Shown here one piece after another: positions 46,350 through 58,926 of a stretch of 64,000 nucleotides of DNA; within the stretch, counting starts at the first letter, position 1, and the number at the start of each line of letters is the position of its first letter. The notes under the pieces are model-generated. The model saw only the letters and a list, made by a program, of their open reading frames with translations, did no database searches and had not been told where the DNA came from. The stretch covers positions 441,467,213-441,531,212 of the forward strand of contig NC_081407.1 of the NCBI RefSeq assembly GCF_030272615.1, given 5' to 3'. The translations under genes and the position numbers were made by a program. This DNA comes from Cryptomeria japonica. Lineage: Eukaryota; Streptophyta; Pinopsida; Cupressales; Cupressaceae.

Positions 46350-47764
46350 AGAGGAAACAACATAGGGAATAGCTAGAGAAACCAGACACAAATCAAAAAT
46401 GAAACGAACACAACAAAACTTCTAACTAAAAGAAGTACATGGTAGGAAAAGCCCACTTCAAAATTTTCCAGGATTGTCATACAAAACCATTCACAGGCTG
46501 AGAGAAATAGGCACCTATCATATGCTAAAATTCATAATGTAATCAATCAGAAATCAAAGGGAAATCATGAATCCCTATCCTAATAGAAATCAAACAAAAA
46601 CTCAATGAAATATAGATGCATATAGAATAATTATAAACAATATAGAACTCCCTATTGTCCATCATGGCTTCCATTGCTCTTCTCTTCTTTGTGGTATGGT
46701 GGCTCTCAGATATCGTGCTGGAAACTTGCAAATGACACAAAGATTCAAAGCTCATGATCGTTGAAAATGGAGATTGATTGAAAGGTGGAACAAATTGATC
46801 AAGAGGTGGAACTCAAGTGAGCTCACATGCTGATTGCTAGTTGAACTACTGATTTGGAGGTGGAACTAAATAGATTGAATAGATAAAATGAGTCAACTGA
46901 TTGAGAAAAAAATGATTGAATGATGAAAAAGAATGATTGGAGGATATAAAGAGGAGGAGATACTTAACTGATTGAAAGTTGATTGAGAGCTTTATTTAGA
47001 AAAAGCCAACTAAAAGATAGAAATACAGATTGAAGAGATAAATGAATTAATTAATTAATTGATTGAATTAATTAATTTAGCATGTTCTTGAACTTTGACT
47101 TGGATTTTCAATTTAATCTTCGCATGAGAATTTAATTCAAATATTAAATTTATTTTAAATTCAATTTGTTATTTGAATATATTTAGAACTTGACTTTGAT
47201 TTTCAATTTGATTTTTGAAATCATGCACATGTGTTTGAAATTAGAAGAATATGAATTTCAATTTGAATTTGGATTTAAAGAATATGAAATTAAATGAAAT
47301 TAGAATTTGGGGAATAATTAGTTAATTAAATAATTTAAAGAGACTATTTAATTATTTAAAAATTGAATTTAATTAAATAATAAATTTTATTTAAATTAAA
47401 GATCAAAATCATAATTAATTAAATAACAATATTTAATTAATATTTAGAAAAAGGTTAATGATTAATTGATTAACTCAAAAGAGATAGAAATTGAAAATGG
47501 AATTTATTTAAATAATAAAGATTATTTAAATTAAGGGATTAATAATCACAATTAATTAAATAATAAATATTTAATTAATCATTAGAAAATGGTTTAAATG
47601 ATTAAACGATGATAGAATTAAAAATAGAATAATTAGTAAGATGATGAAGAAATATGAAATTAGAAGAATAAGATTAATTAATTTAATTAAATAATTAAAG
47701 AATTATTTAACTAACTAGAGGAATAATTAGTACATGATCAATGAGACATTTTTAGGTGTCTACA
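46350..47764 (-). repeat. Element E 3' LTR (left border not defined)
   Basis: The right edge is clear: on the minus strand a purine tract CGAAGAGGGGCAAA (47765-47778) is followed by TGTAGACACCTAAAAATGTC. Inside are ATTAATTAAATAA-rich tracts (47040-47720) like those of the Tat LTR at 10352-11220. Minus-strand CTAAATAAAGC near 46995 may be its TATA box. I could not find its partner at the right side of the window. Confidence 0.6.
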
Positions 47765-48030
47765 TTTGCCCCTCTTCGAGACAAAGTCGAAATGACATTG
47801 TTTCAAAGAAAGCGAAAAATTTCTTGCCCCGGTAACTCTGTGTAGTGTAAATATGCCCCCTCGGAAAAGGTAGTCAAAAAATTTGGAAATTGAGACCATA
47901 TTTTCGATATCAATATAATGAGCAATCGTGTGAAGTTTCGTGCAATTTCAAGATCGTTTGAGTAGACTACAAGTTGTTTAAAGTTCGCGGGGATCATGGG
48001 TGTTGGAGTGGAAAAAAACCTAATTTTGAG

Positions 48031-48040
48031 ATATAAATAG
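48031..48040 (+). promoter_or_regulatory. Antisense TATA box in element E
   Basis: ATATAAATAG on the plus strand, 92 bp before the ATG at 48132 and antisense to E. A counterpart exists in the second Tat copy (10087-10095). Confidence 0.6.
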
Positions 48041-48131
48041 AGAGTTTGGCCTTTCATTTGCTCATTTGCATTGTGTTGTGTTCTTGGAGATCCTTGCAAG
48101 TCTTTTGCTTTCTTGTGAGTATTTGATCATC

Positions 48132-50539
48132 ATGGCTGGCTATAGGGCACGAGTGCATTTGTATGACCGAGTAAGTTCTTATCAGAGAGCTCTGGGGACT
48201 GGGAACATGGAATGTTTCCAAATTTTTTGCTTAAATTTTTGCCTATTTTTGTAATTTTTTTCAAAATTTTTCCAGAGAAGTAATATTTAGTCATCACGCA
48301 TATGCCTACCGATTTTCACGCATTAGTGTTAAGTGTCATGCAAACGCCTTAAGTGTACCACAAGAGCTTAAGTGTTACGCATAGGTTGTAGTTGTCATGC
48401 ATACATGTTAAATGTCACACATTAGCTCATATGTTCACGCATACATGTTAAATGTCACACATAAGCATTAAATGTAACACATAAGTGTTAAACATTACGC
48501 ATTCATTGTAAATTGAAGTTTTTTTGTTATGAGTATGATCATTTTTTGTAATGGCGTTATCCAATATCTAATATTTTCAATATTTTCGTTGTGCAGGAGA
48601 ATATTGGAGTGTTATATTGCCGATAGATTAGACCCAGTGGACTTGATCTTTGAGCCGAGTTACTTGATGAAGAGATTGCACATATCCGACATCTGGGATT
48701 ATATCATGTTTTAAATTTGCCAAAGGTTATGACCAACAAGGCCTTGATTACAGCGTTAGTAGAGCGGTGGAATTCTGAGACATGTACCTTCCATCTTCCT
48801 ACTAGTGAGGCATTCATTACCTTAGAGGACGTTTGGTGTATACTGCATATTCCCATCCATGGTACGAGAGTTGTATATGATAATGACGATGGCATCCCTA
48901 GACTGTGTGCTCTGTTTGAGTCTCAGGAGTAGGATTTACAGACGAGTGGTCATTATGCTATCCATTGGGCTCGCTTGGACTATGATGATCTTACTATAGT
49001 ATTGTGCAATACCATAGGTGGTTTGTTGATTCTTGACAAATGAGGTCATGGATTTCTAGTTGGACAGGGATAGTGCTCCATGATATGATTGTTCATCGTT
49101 GAGTATATGCTTGGGGTCCTTGTCTATTAGCCATGGTTTATTATCAGATGCACAAAATTGTATACCTGGGATACTGATCGATCAGTTGTGGTGTGACATT
49201 GCTCCAGTATTAGGCCTAGGAGTACATTTCTATCTCGAGGCTAGTTATTCATGTTGACTTGCAGCCTAAGGTACACCTGGTATTAGACACAGGGGTTCGG
49301 GTAATACCTTGTGCTGACAACATCAACTTGATATCTTGCAGCATTATATTTGGAGACCATATTTAGATTGTCCCGGTTGGGCAAATGATGCACATCACTT
49401 GCCTTTCTATAGACAACATAGATATCTTATTGGGAGGACTGTTGAGATGCAGAGGATTATTGAGATGTCTCTTCCAGGATGGGTACTCAGATAGTTTGAG
49501 GAGGTACATGTGACACCTATTGTTACAACATACTTTTCTTGAGTTTCTCGTGAGGTTTCTGATTGGGGTGTGTGCATACAGCCACATGTGGCGGCTGCCA
49601 AGTTTGATGCTCTTTAGGCATTACCATGGGGTTGGAGTGCAGGTGCAACAAATCTAGGGACTACTCCTGAGTATGATGCATAGTGGGCAAAACATAGGCC
49701 TATTCCACTGACTGATCCAGCTCTTCCAATCACAGCGCAGCAGATATGACATCCTAGACAGCGACTGAGGATTGCCATGGGGGAGAGAAGGGGAGATGAT
49801 AAAGGAGAGGAGGGCAGAGGAGGAGAGGAGGATGGAGGGGGAGATGAGGGAAGAGAGGAGGACATAGACATTGGTGGGGACACCGAGTCTATGAGCAACA
49901 AAGATGATGATGATTCTTCATAGTCATCAAGAAGCGAGGATAGGGATGATGATGATATGCCAGAGCGAGATGACGTGCCTGCTGTAGAGGGGGGAGGAGG
50001 AGATGGAGGATAGGGGTGGTGATTTTGATGATGATGATCTGTAGATTCCTAGAGTGTGGATTCAAAGTCTAGAGGATGATGTTTCCAAACTTAGGCAGCG
50101 ACGAGATGTTGAGTGGGAGGCATTGCACAAAGACTATGGTTCATTAGAGACCGAGAGAGATCGTCTCTAGAGGGAGAGACATGATGCAGTCAGGAGAGCT
50201 CAGATCACCATGGATGCATATGATCAGTTATTTGGGCCAGTGACAGAGGCACGTAGCTAGGCAGATAGATATTTTGTTATTGCACAGGAGGCTATTTATT
50301 ATCGATAGGCTTATGAGAGAGCTATTCCTGAGGGTCAGAGGGAGCCTAGTTTTAGTGCTTTTATTGGGAGAAGATTGTTTCGATCTACCTCTTGATAGAC
50401 TAGTAGTGGAGGTGTGATGTGTCCACCTAGGGTGTCGTCGGGACAGATTAGAGTTAGGCAAGATGCACCTATTGACAGAGGCAGTGTAGGTTGATACATT
50501 GAGATCATGTTATCTAGAGCCTTTGGGCCTGTTTTATGA
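48132..50539 (+). pseudogene. Antisense plant-mobile-domain (PMD) gene of element E, two exons
   Basis: PMD proteins (MAIN/MAIL type) occur as host genes and inside transposons. Exon 1 (48132-48170) reads MAGYRARVHLYDR and ends at GTAAGT. The intron is 48171-48596, ending TTGTGCAG. Exon 2 opens in phase 0 and carries the PMD core: AHIRHLGLYHVLNL, ALITALVERWNSETCTFHLP and FITLEDVWCILHIPIHG (about 48680-48865), later AWGPCLLAMVYYQMHK (about 49105-49160) after a frameshift. A very acidic stretch follows (49780-49920, GGEEDGGGDEGREED), then a coiled-coil-like end (50070-50250). Stops occur at CR*IRP and L*AEL and often after 48930. Exon limits are inferred from consensus only. Confidence 0.72.
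48296..48505 (+). repeat. Degenerate ACGCATAAGTGTTAAATGTC repeat in the antisense intron
   Basis: Roughly 9-10 imperfect units of about 20 bp, alternating CACGCAT/CACACAT and GTTAAATGT/CTTAAGTGT. Corresponds in place to 9620-9830 of the second Tat copy. Confidence 0.75.
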
Positions 50540-50808
50540 TTATTGTATTCAGACACATTACAATTTTTGAGTTATATATATATGATATGCAATTTTTTTG
50601 GTGGTGATCTATTATGCTTTGTTGTCCATGTATGTTATATGATACTATGAGTTATGTGATGCATGTCTATATGATTTATAAATGATTGTTTATAAATGCA
50701 ATGGTTTCTACATGATTTATGATGTAATGATGAGTTAATGCTTTCTATATGATTTATAAATGATGTTTATGAATGACAATCATTAAATGCAATACAAATG
50801 CAATTTAA

Positions 50809-50912
50809 ACTATATGAATGCGAATTAAAACTATATGGATGCAACTTAAAACTATATGGATGCACTAAAAACTATATGGATGCAACTTCAAACTATATGG
50901 ATACAACTTTTG
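50809..50912. repeat. About 21-bp tandem repeat (5 units)
   Basis: CTATATGGATGCAACTTAAA starts at 50810, 50831, 50852, 50872 and 50893. Confidence 0.9.
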
Positions 50913-51898
50913 TTTTTGTATGATAATGCCAGAATATTCTTTTCTCAGATGTACCTTGAAGAAATGTTAGTAAGATGAAAGAAAGAAGAGATTGATGAAA
51001 AATAATGTTAGATAAAAGAAAACGATTTAAAAAAAGATGAGAAATAAACAAACTATCAATAAATAGATGAGATGAGAATGATAATGATTGATTCATGAAC
51101 CTATGCCATTATTTATTGCGCGATATATATTCATCACTGAGCCTTATTATTGATCAATGGAGCTTAGCACATCAGGGTATAAGGAACCAAGATGTAAAGA
51201 TATCTCATTGAAGAAACAAACACGTAGAAGACAAGGAGTGGAACCCTCCATTCTAAGAAATATACTAGGGGTCGAGGTATGTGTGGCATTCACAAGCTAA
51301 ATGCTCCTATCACAAACACCCACTAGAGAAATTTCCCTAGAACTTCATTGGTTCACACCACAAACAACAAACAAAGAAAAAGATAATGCCCATCATGGCT
51401 CCTCTAGTCACTTGTGGACATCCTTGAGTAGCATAGGAACACAATCTGTTTGCAAATGATAAAAGACAAAGACTGACCCAGACAAAATTCAGCAGCTATA
51501 CTAACCTTATGCCTTCATTCTCAGTTACTTGATGTGATGGTTGATAATGTCTGATCTCAGAAAGTTGCAGACCTCATTTAAGACTAACCTGTCTGATTTT
51601 GATTGTATCCTCTTCTATTTAAGACAAGATAATGATCACTTGATATGGATATGATATGATTTATAAGATAGTTTGATCAGTTGATTGCAGATGTTTGACT
51701 AGATAGTTGTATTCTTTGTTAACTTCATGCGAAACGCTTGCTAGATATTTGCTATGGTATTTGTTTCTTGCAAGACATTTTATTGCAAGTTTTTTAATTG
51801 ATTTTTCATTTTTTTTGGATTTTGTGGATTGATATTTGAATGTTTGTGGTATACTTTTTTTTCAGGATCATATATGGATGTTTTTGGCATTTTTTGCC

Positions 51899-52135
51899 AA
51901 GACATTTTTTGAATGTTTTTGGATTGTTTTCTAGGACATTTTCTGAATGGTTTTGGATTTTTTTCCAAGACATTTTCTGAATGTTTTTGGTTTTTTCTAG
52001 GACATTTTCTGAATGTTTTTGGATTTTTATGCTTTTCACTGTTTTTGGATTTTTATGTTTTTCAATGTTTTTGGATTTTTTATGTTTTTCAATGTTTTTG
52101 GATTTTTTTATGTTTTTCAATGTTTTTGAATTTTT
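51899..52135. repeat. Two adjoining T-rich tandem arrays (32-34 bp and 26-28 bp)
   Basis: GACATTTTCTGAATG recurs at 51901, 51935, 51969 and 52001. After that the shorter unit TTTTTATGTTTTTCAATG continues with a shared GTTTTTGGATTTTT part. The second array looks like a shortened form of the first. Confidence 0.88.
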
Positions 52136-53342
52136 TCAGGACTTCTTATGATTTTTAGGATTTTTTTAGGACTTTTTATGGTTTTTTAGGATTTTTAAGA
52201 TCTTTTCAGCTATGCCCGCAGTATGAAGACCTATTTGATATGATGATCTACATAATGCATGTGGAGACAATGAATTTTTGACATGACCTATGCTAATTTC
52301 AATATGCATGATGAAGATGTATTTCCTATTCGAACAAGGATGACTGTATTTGTTTAGAATTTCGTAATACACCAATTTAATTGGAAGTACAAAAAATTTA
52401 ATAGATAAGCGATCAATCAATCCTTAAGGTCCCTTGGAACATCCAAATTAACACACTTAGTGACTAGGATTTAAAAATGGAGATGTGGAAAACTTCCCCA
52501 TTGGTTCTTGAAACTTTGATCTTCTTTTGCCCATGTGTGTGCAAATGAGTTAATTCCTACTCTTGTGTTCAGTAAAGATCCTTAGCATCTTATATGACTA
52601 GCTATGTGGATTATCCTAACTTCAAAAGCATCTCGAATAGAACCTCGCTATCAAAAAGCTTTTAGAGCTCCGACGAGGTTATAGACTGTAATTTATCAAA
52701 TATTTCTCCATTGCCAACAGGCATCCATAGCCCTGATGGAGTTACTTGCATGTTCCCATAGTCAAGCTTTTTGTCTTACTTTGTTTGTGTTATATTTCAG
52801 TTATATATCATTTCTCTTTTCCCTTGAGATGAAAATTTGGCATAGCTCTTTTTATTTTATATTTTCTTACCTTGACTTGTAAGTAATGAAACCTACTTGG
52901 GTATGACAATTACAGCGACGGTGAAGTAGAATTTTAGATTTTTCACTAGTCATAAGATCAACTAGGTGTCTCGAATGAATTAGAGATTTTGTTAATGTGT
53001 TTGAGATATAGCAATTGATAGATTTTGGGTTAACAAGTCTCAAATAGTGAAGTCACTACCCAACCATAAGTAAAGCGTCAACACAGGATAATGTTGAAAA
53101 TATATGACCTTAGGACCTCAAAGACTTCATGTCCGAATATCTAATAAAGGAGATGACCTTTGTTTCTCTTGAAAGCAAACAAATGATAAACTTGGACAGT
53201 TGTCTTGTTTTATTAATGATGCTATATGTAAATGCATAACTTTTGTGAATGCGATGCATTTGAAAAAGAAACTATATGTGATGTAATGCTTTGAATAAAA
53301 TGAGATGCACTGTGGAAAGAAAAACCTAAACTAACCCAACCC

Positions 53343-54487
53343 TTAGATATAATATCGTTTAAGGTGCATGTTGATCATAGGGTCAGGGAGTGGATCTCCC
53401 TCCATGGTAGCCAAATTGTATGCTCCATTTCCTATAACTCTTGTTATGATAAAAGGACATAGCCAGCTAGGTTCAAAATTCCCTAGCTTTTCTCATTCCA
53501 CTAGGTTCCTTTGGTTCTCCTTGAGAACTAGATCTCCCACTTCAAAATTCCTTGGGAATACTTGTTTATTGTAATTCCTTCTCAATTTTTTATGGTAACC
53601 TTGCAAATGATTTAAATAAATTTGTCTCTTTTCATCGAGTGTTTCAAGCTCTTGTAATCTTGCAACCCGATAGTCTTCCTTTGATATGATTTTTTTTAAG
53701 GAGACTCTTAAAGACGATAGTTCTATTTCAATAGGTAGTATTGCTTCTATACCATAGACTAATGAATATGGTGTTTCTCTTGTAGGGATGCCTACTCCTA
53801 TTCTATAAGCCCAAAGAGTGGGATTTAATTGGAGATGCTAGTCCTGCCCCATCCTACATCAGTGACAACTTTCTTTAGGATATTTAATATTGTCTTGTTT
53901 GTTGCCTCTTCTTGTCCATTGCTTTGTGGATAATATGGTGTTGCAAATCTTTGTTGTATTTGAATTTTTTCACACAATTCTCTCATTTCTTGATTTTTGA
54001 ATGGACGTCCATTATCTCTCACTATGCACATTGGAATCACGTACTGGCAGATAATGTAATTAAGCATGAATTTTCCTATTTGCTTACCAGTGGTGTATGT
54101 AAGGGGGATTGCCTCTACCAATTTAGTTAAATATTTAGTATCCATTAAGATGAATTTATGCCTATTGGAAGAAGTAGGATTAACTTTACCAACTAGATCT
54201 AACCCCCGTTGGGAAAATGGCCATGGTGATGTAATAGGTTGAAGATCATGTGCCAGTGCATGAATGAGATCTTCATGCATTTGACATTGTTTACATTTTT
54301 GTACATATTTATTGGCATCCTTTTCCATAGTTGGCCAATAGTATCCAGTTCTTAACAATTTCTTTGATCGTGGTGGGCCACTTTGATGCGCCCCACAAAT
54401 TCCATCATGTACCTCATTTAGGGCAAGTTGTACTTCTTCTTCATCAATAAATCGGAGAAGGGTTCCATCAAATCCCTTTCTATACAA
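53343..54487 (-). pseudogene. Element E integrase
   Basis: H2C2 region with HDGICGAHQSGPPRSKK and CKQCQM (about 54275-54420). Core with GLDLVGKV (Asp), VRDNGRPFKNQEM (Asp) and YYPQSNGQEEATNKT (Glu): the catalytic triad is retained. The C-terminal domain follows after a frameshift near 53825, with GIPTRETPYSLVYG, FEVGDLVLKENQ and NGAYNLATMEG, ending LKRYY and TAA at 53343. Confidence 0.92.
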
Positions 54488-54650
54488 TGTGTCAGCAATA
54501 ATAGTGTATCTGGATGCCTAACGAATAAGAGTTTTCTTTTTATTTCTAGACAAATCAAGAGACATATATTGAGTATGTAAATGTGTATATCTCATTATAC
54601 CATGGGGATTGAGGATCCACAATTAAACATACATATTCTGAAGATAGAAT

Positions 54651-55376
54651 CTAATATGTTGGTATCATCAATTGCTCTACAATAAACTCAAACTGATTTT
54701 CATTATTAGGCATATTTAGTAGAGACCCTATTGTAGCCATGGCATTGGCTGCCTTGTTCTGTATCCTTGGAATCTTTTCAAAAGTGATGTTACTGAATTG
54801 TTCTTTGTAATCTTCTACCATTTGTTTATAAGGTAACAATTTATCATCTTTTGTGTTATATTCATCATTGACTTGATTTATAATCATTTGTGAGTCACCA
54901 TAGACTTGTAATTCTTTTTTCCTCCATTGTACAGCGGTACGAAGTCCTATGATGAGAGCTTCATATTCAACAATATTGTTTATACAGGGAAAATTTATTC
55001 TGAATGACTTAGGGATAGAATCACCATGAGGGGTGATGAAAATAATGTCAGCTCCAACTCCATGATTTGTATAGGACCCATCAAAGTATAATTTCCACAT
55101 GGTAGATGTTGTCAATGTAAACACATATTCATCAAGAAAGTCTATTAGTAGTGGGTGGTTGTCTTGCAAGGGAGCTTCTGCTAACTGATATGCTATAATT
55201 TTCCCTTTGATTGCCTTTCTGCCCACATAATCTATATCAAACTCACTTAAAATCATGACCCACTTAGCCAATCTTCTAGTCAATGTTGCTTTTCTTAACA
55301 AATATTTGAGTGGATCAAAACGTCTGATGAGTTGGACTTTGTGACAGCATATAATGTCTAAGTTTCTGGGATCCAA
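54651..55376 (-). pseudogene. Element E RNase H end and second, archaeal-like RNase H
   Basis: The first part (LTRRLAKWVMILSEFDIDYV, KGKIIAYQLAEAP) is the end of the ordinary Gypsy RNase H. The second domain begins at LYFDGSYTNHGVGAD (Asp), followed by EYEALIIGLRTA (Glu) and VYGDSQMIINQVNDEY (Asp). The last acidic position, usually Asp in NKxADALA, is Asn here (NKAANAMATI). This extra domain defines the Tat lineage. Open for 241 codons. Confidence 0.92.
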
Positions 55377-56474
55377 AGATCACTGCTAGACATGCTCATT
55401 CTATAGGAGTGTAATTAATCTCATATCCAATTAGGGTTCTACTTATATAGTAGATTGATCTTTCCTTTCCTCGATCATCATGTTGTGCCAACAAGGCTCC
55501 TAAAGATGTGGTTGTTGCTGATATATATAGTAATAGGGGTTTTCTTTGAGTAGGTGAAACTAATACTAGAGTATTCAGAAGATAATCCTTTAAAGCTTGA
55601 AAAGCTTCTTGGCACTGCTCTATCCATTTGAAGATGACTCCTTTTCTCAGTAAATACTAAAATGGATGACATTTATCTACTAGTTGTGCTATGAAACCTT
55701 CTTATAGACTGTAGTCTTCCTTGTAACCATCTTAACTGCTTAAGTGTTGATGGAGGTTGCATATCCATGATTGCTTTGACCTTTGTAGGATCTACTTCAA
55801 TTCCTCTGTTAGACACAATAAATCCTAAAAGTTTGCCTACTGTTACACCAAACACACACTTTTTTGGGTTTAACCTGACATTGTATTGCTCTAATCAATC
55901 AAATATCTTTGCAAGGACTTCAAGGTGACCTTCTCTTGTTTGTGATTTAGCCAGTAGATCATCCACATAGTCTTCCATGATATTGTGGATCATGTCATGA
56001 AATAGTGGTGTCATAGCCCTTTGATATGTTGCTCCTACATTCTTAAGACCAAACGACATGACATTCCAGCAGTATGTTCCCCATGGATAGGTAAATGTCA
56101 TCTTGTGTTGATCTTCTAGTGCAATTCTAATCTAGTTATATCCTGAGAACCATCCATCAATGAAAGCATTTCATTCCCAACAATCAAGTCAACTATCATG
56201 TCTATGTTGGGTAATTAGAACATGCTTTGTTTAGATCTCAAAAGCTAGTACAAATTCTTATGCCCCCAATGGGCTTAGTCACAGGTACCAAATTGGATAT
56301 CCATTTTGCGTAGTCAATAGGTCGAATGAAGCCCACATCTAGAAGCTTTTGGAGTTCTATTTTGACCAGTAATGCAATTTGTGGATGCATCTTTCTTAGC
56401 TTTTGTTTGTATGGTTTAATTCTTGGTAGCAATGGTAAATGATGTAACACCAATTCTGGATCCAGGTCTGGCAT
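55377..56474 (-). pseudogene. Element E reverse transcriptase
   Basis: Pieces in different frames: IKPYKQKLRKMHPQIALLVK and LLDVGFIRPIDYAKWISNLV (56238-56474), FTYPWGTYCWNVMSFGLKN and the catalytic EDYVDDLLAKS (55895-56101), GKLLGFIVSNRGIEVDPTKV (55673-55855), then RNase H start fragments to 55377. Frameshifts lie near 56100-56240 and near 55480, and a stop lies near 55860. Confidence 0.9.
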
Positions 56475-57456
56475 ATCTGCATAGGACCAAGTGAAATTGA
56501 TAGGACGTTTTTTGAAAAATTGTATGAATTTTTCCTTTTCTTCCTAGTTTAATGATTTTGCTAAGTGAATATTATGTACAAATTCTCCTTCTATTATATT
56601 GACTTCTTCAGTTTCTTCCATGAGTAATGTTGAATTCTCTTTTTCAATGGGGAGATTGTCTAACTCACTCTTGCCATTGCGATCACTTTGATCCATATCT
56701 TCTGTCACAGAGGCACTTGTTTCTCCAAAGTATGTTGTTCTATCTAGGTCTACATCAAATCTTGTCTTGTGATCACCTTGTGGAAACCCTTCTTTGACAC
56801 TAAGGAATTCTACAATAGCTTCATTATTGTCAAACCAACCTAGAGTTGGTTTTCCTTCTCATCCAAAATCAATCAAATACGAGTGTAAAAAGGGTAATTC
56901 ATTGCTCCCTTCTATTGTAACAGATTCTAATAACATGCATATCTATTTATTTGAGTGACCTAATATATTTTCATCATCTATAGGCAATTTGTGATCCTCT
57001 ATCATGTCAATTATTTGTGGGCTAGAATCATGATCAGATAGGAATTCATAGTCATGAGAATTTGTCTCACTTTATATGTATGTTTCAGCTTCTGAGGTTG
57101 TATCACATATCTCCTCTTGTACTTGCATCTAATTTTGTTGTAGATTTATGGGCCTCCTTTGTATGGGGGTCACCCTTCTTAAACCTGGTATAAGTTGTAA
57201 TATTTCTTCGTCTGATTCATTGGGTGGAGCTTGAGTTGATTCCCTTGGAAAAATTATTGACAACAACCAAGGATTAGGCTCATTTACTAGTGTTAAGCCT
57301 TGTTTGTTACCATTTTTGCTTGTGTGGATGTTTTAGATACCATATTGTTGTGTGACTCAGTGCTAGGTTCTTGTAGAAGTTGTCTCATATCTTCACCATC
57401 TTCGTACTAGGAGATGTTGGTAGTTTCTTGCTTGTCTAAGATGAAGAAGGAAATGC
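56475..57456 (-). other. Element E linker between G-patch segment and RT
   Basis: Decayed coding region rich in Glu/Asp on the minus strand (for example ETEEVNIIEGEFVHNIHLAK-like fragments near 56570-56620). No named domain recognised. The plus-strand frames here are unsupported. Confidence 0.6.
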
Positions 57457-58011
57457 TCATGTTGACAACTGACTTTGAGATATGTACTCTGATGGTAGCC
57501 TTGGTTTGTTTAGTATACCTAGTGTACGTTGTCTTGCTTGTGTTATATTTGGTACATGTTTATATCCTAACCCTTGATTCTTTGGATTTTCATTTGGTAC
57601 AACAGGCTCTAATCTTCCTTTCTTTTGTAATCCCAAGCTTGTCGTACCATCATACCCATGTTTTTGTAGCATCTTTAATCCGTTGCCATATTGATCTATA
57701 GGTAACCTAGGTATTGTCATGTCATCTTCTTCTCTATATATCCAGTGATTGACATATTCATTCAAAGATTCCTCTTGTAAATCTCCCCACCTAATGAAAG
57801 AGCATGAATTTGAGTATCTGACTAATTCTTTTCCTTTGTCTTGTTTCATTACTGTGTTTTGAGGCTTCCTAAAAGACCTAGGAGAAAGAGACAATTGTTT
57901 TCCATTTGAGATAATTGAAATAGAGTATTCCCCACAACCAACATCCTTAATCTGCAAAGAAGATGTTGTAGGTGCATTCTTATGTATTTTTGTGATCGTT
58001 AATGACTCCAT
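57457..58011 (-). pseudogene. Element E G-patch-like segment
   Basis: Open for 184 codons. The part YGNGLKMLQKHGYDGTTSLG, then GRLEPVVPNENPKNQGLGY (about 57550-57680), has the spaced glycines of a G-patch, a short RNA-binding motif known in several plant Gypsy polyproteins between protease and RT. The preceding stretch is unclassified. Confidence 0.8.
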
Positions 58012-58104
58012 TTGTGTAGTGAGGGGCGCTGCTTGATTAATGGGTACCTGGTTATCTACACTTACCTTTAAGTGATTACAGTGTTGGAATGGATTTGGAT
58101 CACC

Positions 58105-58918
58105 CTATATGGTGATTTCAATGCCATTATATGAGAATTTAAAACATTGATGAAATGTTGATCGTACAACTTGCAAGGTATGAATCCAGGGGTGGCCCAA
58201 TAACACGTTGTACCCTAGTTCTCTATCCAGCACTTGGAAAGTAACCTCTGTTGTTATAGGTCCTACTTGCATTGGTAGCGTAACTATAACTTTTAAAGGA
58301 CACTCTTTATCATCATATGCATTGATGTTTATTCTTTTTGAAGGATCAATGTGAAGCTCAGAATATCCCAATGCCTTAACCAGCTTTAATGTACAGATGT
58401 TGAGACCAACTCCTCCATCTATAAGTACTCTTTTGATTCTTCTCTTATGTATGCAAGCTTCTAGATGTAGCAGGTCATTATGGAGAAGTCTATCACTAGG
58501 AATATCCTATTCTGTGAACGCAATTCGGGTACAATTTGCCAAATTCCCCACCATGGATTGGAAGGCATTTTCATCTATATCTCTATCAACTACTGAATCT
58601 TGAAGTTCTTTTGTCCAGGATAGCTTTATGAGTTTGTGATATACACAATAGTTCAAAGAGTGATATATGTGCTGGGGTTTTCTTGAGTTGCTCAACAGCA
58701 TTATAGGTCCCTACTATTGGTGGTAGATTTGATGGTACTCCTTGTAAAGTTACTTTAGATCTGTGAGTAACTACTGCACAGACTCTATCTTTGGGAGTTA
58801 TTGTGATTGTAGCCATTGTATCATTTCTTGTGAGGGAACTATCTACAACATATGTTGTGTTATCAAGGTTCATTTCATATCCCTTCCTATAGTCATTATG
58901 TGCAAGTCTAAAATCCAT
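58105..58918 (-). pseudogene. Element E aspartic protease region
   Basis: The N-terminal part (58586-58918) has VTLQGVPSNLPPIVGTYNAV and KTPAHISLFELL, typical of the Tat Gag-protease junction. The active site near 58405-58425 reads RVLIDGGVGLNI: Gly replaces the usual Ser after the Asp, a variant seen in Tat elements. The 58105-58371 part ends GYNVLLGHPWIH and STFHQCFKF. Frameshifts lie at about 58590 and 58380. Confidence 0.87.
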
Positions 58919-58926
58919 GATCTATG

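Larger units (their letters stand above)
50540..53342. other. Element E spacer between antisense gene and pol end
   Basis: No gene. Holds the 21-bp array at 50809-50912 and the 26-34-bp T-rich array at 51899-52135. The rest is plain AT-rich DNA. The frames on both strands over 51780-52158 only read the T-rich repeats. Confidence 0.7.

Noticed and set aside
48171-48186. Primer-binding site for a plus-strand element at CTTATCAGAGAGC
   Set aside because: Resembles the Met-tRNA site only loosely, and the same place fits a GTAAGT splice donor. No plus-strand gag-pol follows.
51806-52158. Frames of 81-104 codons on both strands
   Set aside because: They translate the T-rich tandem array (Phe/Leu/Cys on plus, Lys/Asn on minus).
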